Shown piece by piece: positions 49,021 to 60,281 of a stretch of 64,000 nucleotides of DNA (position 1 is the stretch's first letter; each line of letters starts with the position of its first letter). The stretch spans positions 61,978 to 125,977 of the forward strand of contig JAQFVV010001035.1 of NCBI GenBank assembly GCA_028023455.1, read 5' to 3'. A model generated the notes under the pieces. It did no database searches and was not told the origin of the DNA. It saw nothing but the letters and a program-made list of their open reading frames with translations. This DNA is from Epiperipatus broadwayi (taxonomy: Eukaryota; Onychophora; Udeonychophora; Euonychophora; Peripatidae). The position numbers and the translations under genes are program-made.

Positions 49021-50497
49021 TTATTCGTGATGAATTAACATAATCTTCATATGCTTTATCACTTATTTTCCCTTTTAATACTTCTGTCTTTGTATTATTT
49101 ACATTTTTCATCTCTATTTGGTCATACATCTGTTGAAATTTTCCCTCTAAATCCATTTGTTCAAGCACTTGCTTAACATACCCTTTCTGTTCCTTTCTAA
49201 ATTCATCCAAATTTTTATCTAAGATTTCTTTGTACTTATCATTATTTAGTTCTAACATACCTGCATGCTCTTTTATATCATTTTGCATACGTTTTAAATT
49301 CTCTCCTACCTTTGATCGATATTTATGTTCATCGATTCTTTTAACATCTAGATCCTTAAATTTTTCAATTAGTTCCGTCTCTATTTCATCCTTTATATCT
49401 CCTTTAGTCTGAACTATTGCACTCCTAACACTTTTAATATCTTCACTAACATTATTAACATGGCTTTTAACCTCACAAATCTCACTATCAACCTTCAATT
49501 TGTAGCTATCAATTTTTAAAGCTAAATCATTATTATTTATCCTACATTGATCAATAGATTCTGCTATTTGATCTTTCAAACTTTTAATCGTACTCTCTGA
49601 AAATTCACAAAATCTTCTTTCCAACAATTCCTGATTTTTATCATCAATTTTTATTACTTCTAACTTGAAAGATTCAACTACTACTTCATTTTTACTAAAC
49701 TTTATATCCAGATTATTAATTTTATCTTCTACTTCTTTTTTAAAATTCTTTACAATTTCAGAATTATCATCAATCTTTTTATTTATATTGTCTATGCAAG
49801 ATCTGATTTCTTCTCTATCCTTACTTAAGTCTTCTTTAACTTCTTTAATATTTTCCTCAAGAGATTCTACTTTTATATTATTCTTATTTATATACTCTCT
49901 AAGAGTATCAAACTTCATATTCATATCTTCTTTAAAAGACTCAAATCTTATACTATTTTTATGACTCTCCTCTTTCATTTCTTCTTTAATATAATTATTC
50001 TCCTTTTTCATTTCTTCCTTAATAGCATCAAATCTAAGACTATTTTTATTACTCTCCTCTTTCATTTCTTCTTTTAAAAAATCTTTCATTTCTTCTTTAA
50101 TAGCATCAAATCTAATACTATTTTTATGACTCTCCTCTTTCATTTCTTCTTTAATAGCATCAAATCTAAGACTATTTTTATTACTCTCCTCTCTCATTAC
50201 TTTCTTAATAGAATTATTCACTGAATCAATAATACCTTGACTCATTAATTCAAAATGCTTCATAAAATCAAACATTGAGAAGTTCTCTATATCTTTCTCA
50301 GTTTTTACTACTTCTTTCTCTACTGTTTTAAAAATTATCTCTTCCTCCTCCTCTATTTCACTATCCATATTTTGAGTATTTTCTAATATTGTCTCAAAAT
50401 CTACTAATTTCTCCCCTTCTTTTCTCTCCTCACAATTATTATCCTCAACAATAAAATTAGACATCTCAACTTCTAAATCTTTATCCCAGTTATTCAT
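48992..50497 (-). CDS. Coiled-coil ORF1 upstream of gag (501 aa)
   Basis: Starts at ATG 50497 and ends 29 bases inside the gag frame. Residues 1-70 are acidic, 74-85 contain FDFMKHF (shared with the sLTR ORF), and 101-200 hold repeats of about 18 residues such as EEMKEESHKNSIRFDAIK. The rest to ~490 is Glu/Lys/Asp-rich with regular hydrophobic spacing, as in long coiled coils. No zinc finger, protease or other enzyme motif is visible. I do not recognise a named family. Its place before gag, and its partner in the sLTR element, suggest an extended N-terminal Gag region or a separate scaffold or RNA-binding protein. Full length and without stops, so probably under recent selection. Confidence 0.85.
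   Translation of the reverse strand: MNNWDKDLEVEMSNFIVEDNNCEERKEGEKLVDFETILENTQNMDSEIEEEEEIIFKTVEKEVVKTEKDIENFSMFDFMKHFELMSQGIIDSVNNSIKKVMREESNKNSLRFDAIKEEMKEESHKNSIRFDAIKEEMKDFLKEEMKEESNKNSLRFDAIKEEMKKENNYIKEEMKEESHKNSIRFESFKEDMNMKFDTLREYINKNNIKVESLEENIKEVKEDLSKDREEIRSCIDNINKKIDDNSEIVKNFKKEVEDKINNLDIKFSKNEVVVESFKLEVIKIDDKNQELLERRFCEFSESTIKSLKDQIAESIDQCRINNNDLALKIDSYKLKVDSEICEVKSHVNNVSEDIKSVRSAIVQTKGDIKDEIETELIEKFKDLDVKRIDEHKYRSKVGENLKRMQNDIKEHAGMLELNNDKYKEILDKNLDEFRKEQKGYVKQVLEQMDLEGKFQQMYDQIEMKNVNNTKTEVLKGKISDKAYEDYVNSSRINKVRIGKEG
49905..50200 (-). repeat. Tandem ~54-bp coding repeats within ORF1
   Basis: Four or five imperfect repeats coding for the EEMKEES-KNS-RFDAIK unit. Length changes stay in frame. 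Confidence 0.8.
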
Positions 50498-51190
50498 TTC
50501 TATATTTTTTTAAAATTCAATTCTATTAGTATGCAGTACTTATTATCAATATTTCAAAAATAATAATTCCCTATCAACCTTTCCATCTCCACTTAATTCA
50601 CTTCTACAATCAATCACAAAACATCATCTTTGAAAACTCTACACTATTTATTATTAACTAATTATATAACTTCAAATAACAAAATTGTGTCATGTCATTA
50701 ATTTTCACACCTATGATCCACAGACAATTTGCACATAATATATAATACTAAACATACATTTTAAAATATCTTAAGAATTGATATGGTCATATTACAAAAT
50801 AATTATTTGCCACATTTTCATCATTTACATATTTATTTGCTTATTAATTTAAAATTAACCTAGTATTTAATTTTTTTTAAATAATCATATTATAGATACC
50901 ACATGAAAATATAACAACTTTACTAATAAGATTTTTATTTTAATTTTACAATTAACATCTAATCAATTATAACTACTATTATAAAAATACTAAACTATTT
51001 ATATTTAATAAATATACTAATCATTAATTCCTAAATTATACATTTTAACCCATACACTATTTTTACTAACAAATCTATACCTATCACTCTATTCCCCTAA
51101 CATATACCAACCCTGAAATTATGTATATCCTAATCCTTCACTAAATATCTAAGCCTACAACGTTTGGGCGCCAAAATCCTAACTACCGTT
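50498..51190 (-). other. Leader of the gLTR element
   Basis: About 690 bases between the 5' LTR and ORF1, carrying the primer site at its 5' end and no ORF. Confidence 0.6.
51161..51173 (-). promoter_or_regulatory. Likely primer binding site (tRNA-Lys type), offset 17 bases
   Basis: Minus strand TGGCGCCCAAACG matches the first ten bases of the tRNA-Lys(CUU) complement and then carries one extra A. It lies 17 bases after the 5' LTR, rather than the usual 0-3. Confidence 0.6.
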
Positions 51191-52105
51191 TGTACCCTCA
51201 CTTCTCGATATATGATATAACTTAAAATACGACTAGCTCAATTAAATCATTATGCTCGGCTAAAATATGTATAACTATCTTTAATATATTTTTATAATAC
51301 TATATCTTATTAGATTTATTATAATTTATCCAAAATTAATATAGTTCAATATTATGTACTAATTAAATAAGTATTTACTAAAATCATGAGACTGTGAAGT
51401 GAAGTTACAATTGGTAATTGAATTTACATTGAATCAATGTCTTTCCAAGACACTGTCTCAATAGCATAAGAATACTATTACTTCTTTATTATCTCATTAC
51501 TAACTCTACAGCACTCTTATGACTTTTATAAATGAACTATCTTTAATAATAATAAATAAATAAATCTCAATCTTTTATTAAGGAAATATAATTAAATAAT
51601 CTCAGGTTCTTCTAATTATCTTAAAGTAATAATAATTCATGCAGATAGGAATGATAAGGGATTTAATATCAAACCTAAATACACCTAACTTATTCTAATA
51701 ACAATAACTAACAATAGTAATCTTTAATGTATATATAAATCTTATCTATTTGATTATACTATTAATCATTAAGAAAATAAGTAAATCATATATATGTCTT
51801 TCATTTTCATATAGTATCTTAATTTTAAAATAGACCAAAATCTTATAATTTAACAATTTGTGGCAATAAATAATATTATACTCTTATATTGTGCATTACA
51901 ATTACTTTGTGACCATTGTAATATTATATGTTAATGTCAATCAATTTGTATAAATTATATTAAGAAAATATTGTGTTTCTTTCTAAAAAATAATAATAAT
52001 AATAAATTCATATTGTGCAAATATTATGTTTCTTCAAATTATCTGTTGTCAAATGCTGTGGTGTAAAATAATGAATTTGACACACTTTTAAACAACTTAA
52101 ACAAA

Positions 52106-52111
52106 TTTATT
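52106..52111 (-). terminator. Polyadenylation signal of gLTR copy E
   Basis: Minus-strand AATAAA in the same context as in copy D. Confidence 0.5.
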
Positions 52112-52914
52112 TACATCAACTTTAATAAATAACTTATTTACACTATTTACATTTAAAGTGGAAACCAAAGAAAAATAAAAATAAAAAAAATAATAATACA
52201 AGATTTTTACACTGTTACTATTTCCATAATCATAAATAGATAATTTATACATTTCTTAAAATGTTCTATCAATAACATTTAATTAAGCTTATGACTTTAA
52301 ATTTTAATAAACATCATTTGTCCTCAGTTAATACAAGAAAAGGTTTTATGTGAAATATCATTTACATAGCATATATGTAAATAAACATACTTTAATAATT
52401 AAAATGCTACTTCACTTAAGTCTTACTACTATTTATATTATAATGTACTAGTATGTATTACATTACTATCAATATTACTCAAAAATCAATTAATGTATAA
52501 ACTGATATAACTTTGTAATATAATAACAATTATTAATTATAATTATTTATGTCATTCCGATGTAATTTCATCCTACATGTCTTATCAAAATATGCAATAT
52601 GTATATGTTTTTTTAAAATAATATTTAAAATTATTCAATAATTTCAAATTTTTATAAAGTATTATATCAAATAAAAAAATTCTATGATTCTTTTCTATTT
52701 AAATTATTACTCTTTTTTACTTGTTATTCTTATTCCTTCCTAAAATTTCTATCTACAAATGTCATTTTAACCTTATTTAACTTCAGAAAAAAACAGATGA
52801 CCAATTTTTAAAAAAAAATTAATAATTATCCAAACTCTCTTATACCTCATCATCTATATACGATAAACCTTCAATCAAAATATAAATTTCTACATAAAAT
52901 TAACTTAAATTATC

Positions 52915-52939
52915 TAATAAAAATAAAAATAAGATATAG

Positions 52940-52975
<36 letters not shown>

Positions 52976-53017
52976 CTATATCTTATTTTTATTTTTATAT
53001 AGATATATTTAAGTTAG

Positions 53018-53055
<38 letters not shown>
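52915..53055. repeat. TA expansion with a flanking inverted duplication
   Basis: A TA tract (52944-52972) is followed by an inverted copy of the ~29 bases on its left (AAAAATAAGATATAGATT), then a second TA tract (53022-53055). LTR D has only a short TA run here. Confidence 0.85.
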
Positions 53056-53057
<2 letters not shown>

Positions 53058-54637
53058 TACTAACTTGAAAAGAAAAAAAATAAATAACTTATACTAATAT
53101 AATAAATCTAATTCCTAATATTGTAACAGAAACATTAAAATTTATTCATGAAAGAATCATATAATTATTTCTAGGTTCTCATATTATGTTGTACTAAATT
53201 TACATCATCAATTTAAAGTATGCATATTAAAATAAAACTGCTATTACTAATATTATGTGTGTATATTCTTTAAATATTTATACATTCATTCAACAATCAA
53301 ATAACATTTGGTTGATCTAAAGAAAACATAGCAAATACATCAAATTATTACTATTATATAATTTTTACCATAAATGATACTTTAATGTACAGTCCGTCAC
53401 ACGATGTCCTCCAGGATTACAGTTTTACAAGATAATTTCACATTTACACTCAACAATTATTCTTTAAAATATTACGTGTTGTATAATTATAAAATAAACT
53501 TTATGCAATGAAATGTTATATTAATATTTAGCTTTTTTTTTAAAAAAATGTAAATGTACCTTTCCTATCTTTAATAAATCAATAATTAATTAAATATTTA
53601 TGTTAGTTAATAAATAAAAAACATATTACATAAAATCCAACGGTGTCTTCTTTCACCCATAATTGTTCTTTTTCCTAGGCACAAATTTCATCAAACATTA
53701 CTTCCTTTTCCGGTACATCACGTGTTTTAAAAGTTTTTATGAAAAAATGAAAACGTTCTTTTTTTAAAAAAAATAAAAATAAAAGTCAGTTCCACCATAA
53801 AAAGAAAATAATAATTAAAATAGTTTATATAATCCAGATTCATTTCTTTAAAGGAAAATTATTTTAAAGTTATTATTTTTAGTATTAGTTAATAGTTTAT
53901 AAAGTTCTTATTTAATTATTCTAAAATTGACTTGGATATCCACGTATATTTTATTTGCGCATTCCTTAACGAATATTTAGGTAAGATTAATTTTAGATTC
54001 TTCTGTATGACCAGCGTTCAGACTTTAATAATATAATAATTTTACTTATAAGTATTTCTTGGCCAATTAAACTTCCAATTTATTTGCCTTTTAAAAAACT
54101 GTCAAAATTTAGTCTTTTAAACCACAAAGACTTTACAAGGCAAGTATTTATATAATCATTATTATTTACCATATCTTTACCAAGATATATACTTAGATTT
54201 ATAATTTACAAATACTTTCTTCATAAAGAAGTATTTCTCATTCTTTTAAATATCTGTTTTATAAAAATTAATTACAATCAGCTTTTAAATTTATATAAAG
54301 TCCAACATATTACTTTTATGCATCTAGTAACTCTTCTAGTTAATCCAGCGTTTGTTAAATTTTTAGTATAAAGTCTCCAATACATTCTATCCTTATACGA
54401 TGTCTTCATGACTATTTGATAGTAAATTGAGCTTCAATAGAAATGATCAATAGGAAATTATAATTAAATTAACACTGCATATTTATCGGTAAACTTTTAT
54501 AAATTATTTTAAAAAACTACTCTCTTATAATTTTAAAACGATTATGAGAGCATCTATAATTTTACTTAGCTATCTCTAATAGCACACTTTACTTTAAAAA
54601 TTACAATCACACTCCCCTCCGAACAATTGAACCTTGG

Positions 54638-54669
54638 TTTTATACCGGAAGAAACTCCCACTTGATTGG
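54638..54669 (-). promoter_or_regulatory. CCAAT box and TATA box of gLTR copy E
   Basis: Minus strand CCAAT (54665-54669) and TATAAAA (54638-54644), 966 bases into the 5' LTR, as in copy D. Probable transcription start of the complete element lies about 25-30 bases downstream. Confidence 0.65.
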
Positions 54670-55610
54670 TAAATTAAACAATCAACTTGCTAGCTTATTT
54701 ACATATTTTACCAACAAGACAGAATTAAAAATAAATAATGACTTATTTAATATTTATTTTTTATTACATTATTAAATTCTTAAATCAATCTTTATCATTT
54801 ATTTAAATCCATTAAACATTTTTTTAAAATATACCTTCTTACTTTATTTCACTTTTAACTTTTATAAGATTATTTTTATAAACAAATTAAGTCTATTTTT
54901 ATTCGTTATGTTTTTAAGCAGTATTTTAAAAATCAGATTTAATGTTTCACATTAACTATTTTTATTTTTTATTTTGTGATAGCCAATATAATATTTATAA
55001 ATTTTATAACAGAATTTAAAATAGTTTTGCAACTTTATTAAAAAACTCACAAGCATGTGTGTATGTGTCTAACTAACATCTGTTTTACAACACAGCTACA
55101 AATGCTTGTAATAATCTAAAAATAAACTAACAATTTCATTTTTTAAAAATAAATATTTTTAAAATAAATAATATTTTATAACAACTTTTTAAATAATACT
55201 TTGATATTATTAAAATCAAATATTAATCTTCTATTATGTACTACTAATAATTAAAATATTTATATTCACTTACTAAATATTAATCTTTATCAACAATAAA
55301 TATATGCATTTAATTTTAACTTGTCTTTTTAAAAACTTTTAGCTTTAAACATTTATTTATTAAATTTATTAATGCAGTATTGATTATGGCCAGTTTTCCC
55401 AACCATATACTATTATCATCCCCATTGAAACATCTCTCTCAAACATCAGCACAATTTTCACATATCAAATATTCATAGATTACTTTAATTACACTTTTTA
55501 AAAGATTGTTATAAATAAAATTAACATCATATAGCTAAATATATCTTAAATTTAAAATTTTTTTAATAGATTGATACAACAATTTATGGAGACCCATACA
55601 AAAGGGCACA

Positions 55611-55628
55611 ATATATATATATATATAT
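55611..55628. repeat. (TA)n tract between gLTR element and copy F
   Basis: Short TA tract separating the 5' end of the minus-strand gLTR element from the 5' end of plus-strand copy F; the two are head to head. Confidence 0.9.
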
Positions 55629-56477
55629 TGTACCCTTTTGTTTAGGTTAAAATGGATTATTTGTAATAGTTTATTGAAAAATTTTAAATTTTGAAGTTGG
55701 GTAAGAGATGATGTATGTTGTGTGTTAATAATCTTTGAATAATTTAGTTAAGGCAAGTAAAATAATTGATGTATAGTATTAAGTTGGTATTTGTAAGAAA
55801 ACTGTTAACCAAAAATCATTATAAAATTGTATGGTTGGGAGAATTGGCCATAATAAATACTGATTTAATAAGTCTTATAAATAATAATTAGGGTAAATTT
55901 TAAAAGTAATGCTTTAAAGTTAAATGAATAGATTTAGTAATAATAATAGTATTTAATGGCTATATTTTTAAAATCATTTGATTAAAAAATAATAATGTGG
56001 GAGAAAAGTGTATTTTTTGGTTTTATAATAGTAAAATAATTATTTTAAAATTGTGCTATAATAGTGATTATGTAACATTTTATAAATTAAATTATTCTTT
56101 TAGTCTTTAAATTATTAGCACCTTATTTAGTTTTGTAAATCACATGACGCACACCTGTGTTCGAAAATAGAATAATATTATCTGTTATAAATGTTAAATT
56201 GGATTTTAAAAGTGAATATAATAAATAAAATCAGATTTATGTTTTTTGTTGAAAATAAATACATTATGTTCAAAATAAAGGTAGAAATGGTAATAAATAT
56301 TGAAATGTGATTTTTAAAAATTATTTTAGGGTCTATAGTAAGTGTAAATAAAATGTGAAAATAAAGTAAGAATTGAATAATATAATAAAAATAAATATTT
56401 AGTAAATTATTATTAACTTTAACATTAAACCAATGTTCGTTGTCCCGGATAATTTGAGGCCAGGATTGTTTAACGGA

Positions 56478-56511
56478 CCAATCAAAATTGGAATCAGCTG
56501 GAGTATTTAAG
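56478..56511 (+). promoter_or_regulatory. CCAAT box and weak TATA box of gLTR copy F
   Basis: CCAAT 56478-56482 and TATTTAAG 56504-56511, 875 bases into the LTR, same spacing as other copies. A perfect TGACGTCA site also lies at 57511-57518. Confidence 0.5.
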
Positions 56512-57799
56512 AGCTGTTTACATTTTGGCAGACGATTATTGAGCTGTTATCTCATTCTACTGACGTGCTATTATAACATTGTTAGTATTTCAACAATTTC
56601 GGTAAAGTATTTAGTAGTGTAATAATCCATTTTATTTAAATTCAATTTTTGTAAAAGTACAGTAGTCTATTATTATAAGCTCGTGGGATATAAAAATGTT
56701 TTGCTAAAAAATTAAATTATTCCTTACTTTGCCAACCTGCTTTGTTCAATTTGTCATCAACTTAAACATGAAGAAGTCATCACTAAATATAAAAAATTTA
56801 ACGGAAGTATTCAAATATTATTATCGTATAAAGTATATAATTTTGCCTATGTTGATAAGTCATATTGATTTACGACTAAGTTTCATAAAAAGAACTTCAC
56901 GGGAAAAATATATATATATAACATTTTCATTAAAAGATATAAAGTTAAATGAGATAATATATTTTATGAAGAAAATTTATTTAAAACACAATGGAAAAAT
57001 ACTTTTAAAGGATAAAAAACTTTTAAATATGATCGAACAATTATTTTAGAACGTGGAGATATTCCTTTCTGAAAAATATTGGAAATATTTTAAAATTGAA
57101 TTTTTCCTAGAAAATATAAGATCATTTGCGAGTATGTGACTTATATTCTATTTTAAAAAATATTACAAGTTAGTCATTAAGGTATGCGGGTCATACAAAA
57201 GTTTATTTAAATTATTTGGGAAATAATTTAAGTTATTTGAAAATATTGGGAGAAGTATTGGTTGTATCAGAAGATATTAAACCTCAGTAAATGTGGAAAA
57301 GTTACAAGAATTTGGAAAATTATCTTGACGAAGAGTATTTAAAATTAGATATTTACCTAACAATACCTGTTTAAAGTTTTGGAGATAAGAAAAATATTAA
57401 TTATATTAGTGTAAGTCTTATAGAATAAAAGTAAACTTACCCGTATTTAACTTGAACTGTCGGTTTGGATTATATATTAAAACGTTAAGAGCCGGAGCAT
57501 GCGTGATTATTGACGTCAAAAGTGTGTATTAATGTTTTTTACCAGAAGAAAAGATACTTCCTATAATGAACTTATTATCAAGAAAAGAACATTTCATCGT
57601 AAGAAATTCTAATAAAATTATTGTAAATATGGTTTTAGAATTAATTTTTACTAACACAATTATAGTAATATTTATTCATAGTATAAATATAGCGTAGAAA
57701 CAGAAAACATTAAATTATTTACTAACTTAGTAATTAAATTTTATTGTAAAAAAAAAATCTTTAACTTAGTATATTTTAAAGTGTGATAATGTGGAATAA

Positions 57800-58312
57800 A
57801 CGAAATCCCCAATCCACCACAGACTGGCAGAGGACTCAAAGCTCACTAGATCGCGGTCATCATCAGAAACCATGATTGAATCAGAAGATGAGGGAACCAC
57901 CAAAACATCTACTAAACCCTCCAAACCATGCAACTGCAAAAGATCAAGACATAATAATTCTAGAACACAAGAAAAATCAACTGATGACTCCAGTACCTCA
58001 GACCCAGCCCAAGTGGCCCACAAAACAAAAACTACCAGATCACAGGATTCATGTAAACCATCAGATAAAAAACGACTAGAAATTCAATCAAGGGAAGATG
58101 AGACTCTACCAAAATTCAGACAATCTGGAAATCCTATGCTGACAACCACCAAAGATGAGACTCTACCAAAAGTCACAACCACAAAAGAAGAGACTCTACC
58201 AATTTTCAGACCAACTGAAGACCCCATGCCGACAACCACAGAAAATGAAATACTCCTTATCTCATTTTCTGAGTTGGAGAACAGCCCCTCAGGTAATATA
58301 TATATATATTAA
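57800..58312 (+). CDS. Ser/Thr-rich coding-like block in LTR copy F
   Basis: A single frame is open from 57800, with first ATG at 57872 giving 146 codons. It reads an RSRSSSETMIESEDEG start, a KPSKPCNCKRS motif, a Ser/Thr/Lys-rich middle and imperfect repeats around DETLPKF and MLTTTKDETLP, then runs into a TA tract. The base composition is richer in G and C than its surroundings and other copies of this LTR lack it. The end reads CCCTCAG/GTAATA, a good splice donor, so it may be an exon or ORF1 piece picked up by the LTR. PCNCK faintly recalls the start of tesmin-type CXC domains, but the other cysteines are missing. Function unknown. Confidence 0.4.
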   Translation, partial: TKSPIHHRLAEDSKLTRSRSSSETMIESEDEGTTKTSTKPSKPCNCKRSRHNNSRTQEKSTDDSSTSDPAQVAHKTKTTRSQDSCKPSDKKRLEIQSREDETLPKFRQSGNPMLTTTKDETLPKVTTTKEETLPIFRPTEDPMPTTTENEILLISFSELENSPSGNIYIY

Positions 58313-60275
58313 ACAATGTATTCCGGTAATAAATACTTTTAAGTTTTGTTCATTCTATTTAATAATGTTTGCACTTGATACAAATTTTTGAATTTTATAT
58401 CTAAAATTTAAATTATTGCGATTTAAATTGTCTTTTATATATATATATAAGAAATATTGTTTTGAAAATACTTCTGAAAATTGTTTTATTAGAGATGATT
58501 ATTATCACTTAGGTGGATCTCATAATGAAAAATATTAAAAATAAGACGAGTAGTTTCATTTAAAGAATAAACAATCAAGATATATGTGCAAGCACTGATT
58601 ATCAAACAGTAGTGATGATTGTGTTTCATATGTATGACATTATGGGAGTTTTATATCATTTTCTCATGTTAATAATTATCATGAAACTTTAATATTTACT
58701 TTGAATTGCAAGTCAAATCTTTATTTAGATCGTACTCCAGATGACATCACTAAGTAATTGCCAATAGAAATTACTTATGGTAATAATGCAAATTATTAAT
58801 AGTTTTAAAATGTGTTTGTTATTTTGTACGAATGGATGCGTATATAAAACACACACCTACACATAATTTATCATTTGTTTAGTTATTTAAGAATATGCAT
58901 AATTTTAATGATATCGTAAAGATATTTAAACATAAAAGAAATATAAGTATATGATTCTATTAAAACTGAATTGGATGTTTTGTTGAATAATTTAAAGTGT
59001 TAAAGATATGACACTGATTCTGATTGTTTGTGCTAAAGTTTGAGAACTATTAAAGAATGAAATAATCTTGTCTTATTAGTTAGTTAGACTGTTATTCTAA
59101 AAAAGAATTTATTTGTTGTTATAGAAATGAGAGGATGAATTTAGCGATGTAAATTGGTGAATTTTAAATGCTAATATCTTAGTATTAGGTTATATAAGAC
59201 CAGGATAATATTGTATGTAGGTTTTATTTATATGGGAAGAAGAATATACTATATTGATGTTTATACAAGTATAGCTAGAATAGCCCTATTCTTGTTTATA
59301 TTCATGGCAGTGTTTATTTTTCTATGTGTTAAAGCTTAATGTGCCATAGTGCTGAATGAATAGCCTGGACATTATACTTGGTAGAAGAGGTTATTAAACA
59401 AATAAGTTATACCTCAGTTCATGTACACTGTGCCCATGATGGTTAGTTGATAAAAGGTTAAGTTGAAGTTATGGTTTACCCCATATGCCTACTAGTTTAT
59501 GTATTATTGAAATTTATTGGATTACATTGTAAAAGATGGTTGTTTTAAAATTGGAAATAATAAATGAGTTTGGAAATAGAGAATTGTTAAATGGGATAAG
59601 ATAAGTTATGTTGCTTAGATTATAATAAGTGTAAAAATTATAAAAACATAATTTCATCAGTGAAAGAATCATAAAACTTTTATAATTAAAAATAATATTT
59701 TTTTTTATAAAATAAATAGTTGATAATTTAAAAAAAATTATAATGATATTATTTAATTATTAAGAATTTTTTTTAAAAAGACATTCTTATAATGCATATT
59801 TTTATTTATGATTAAAGGTAATAAACTGAATAGTGTTGAATGAATGCAAGTAGTCATAAGTTTTACAAAAGTAATTTTATAACAACACACTAATCCATAC
59901 ATGATATTTAAAGTTTAAAGTAATAATTAGTAAGTAGCTTAGTTTGATGGTATGCTATGAATTAAGGTTGTTCTCATGAATATTATTGCAGAATGACTAT
60001 ACAGAATAATAAATAATTTTTAAACTAAATAACAAGGATATATTCATAGTAAAAGTATTACCTATATATTTTTTTATTTAAAACCTATAAATTAATAATA
60101 TCGAATAACTATAATAAAAAGTTATGTAATGATATTTTAAAAAATAAGAAATATTTTATTGAAGAAATGTTCTGTATCTTATATTTTAAGTCATTTAATT
60201 TGTATTGGAGAAGTACCTGAATAGGAATAAATAGAATTCTATTAGAATGTAAATAATTTTATTGTTAAGTTTGTT

Positions 60276-60281
60276 AATAAA
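60276..60281 (+). terminator. Polyadenylation signal of gLTR copy F
   Basis: AATAAA followed by CTTGGTGTTGACTC about 25 bases later, equivalent to the GT-rich block of B, D and E. Confidence 0.45.

Larger units (their letters stand above)
42436..55610 (-). mobile_element. Complete non-autonomous giant-LTR retrotransposon (gLTR family), 13.2 kb
   Basis: Minus-strand element: 5' LTR 51191-55610, internal 47234-51190, 3' LTR 42436-47233. Ends are TG...CA and both sides are TA repeats. The internal part has, in order, a primer site, a coiled-coil ORF1, gag, a ~65-codon integrase C-terminus, domain X and a clear polypurine tract. Protease, RT, RNase H and the integrase core are deleted, so it depends on another element for movement. 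The LTRs make up about 70% of its length, which is very unusual. The two LTRs are close to identical except for a 479-bp insertion in one and TA expansions in the other, so the insertion is recent. Confidence 0.92.
51191..55610 (-). repeat. 5' LTR of the gLTR element (copy E, 4420 bp)
   Basis: Direct repeat of copy D, with the same TGTGCCC...GGGTACA ends. It lacks the hairpin insertion but has expanded TA tracts at 52944-53055. As the 5' LTR its CCAAT/TATA module would drive the element. Confidence 0.95.

Noticed and set aside
48377-49964. Several plus-strand frames in the gLTR internal region
   Set aside because: Antisense shadows of gag and ORF1; primer site, polypurine tract and integrase tail all fix the minus strand as coding.
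48992-50497. ORF1 as a host cytoskeletal or kinesin-like gene
   Set aside because: It lies between an LTR primer site and gag inside a complete element and shares its start with the sLTR ORF; the coiled-coil composition alone does not support a host gene.
56729-57049. 106-codon frame in LTR copy F
   Set aside because: No family motif, no counterpart in other LTR copies and no ATG at the frame's start; likely chance in AT-rich DNA.
57766-58023. Minus-strand 85-codon frame
   Set aside because: Overlaps the longer plus-strand Ser/Thr-rich frame, whose repeats fit a coding reading better.
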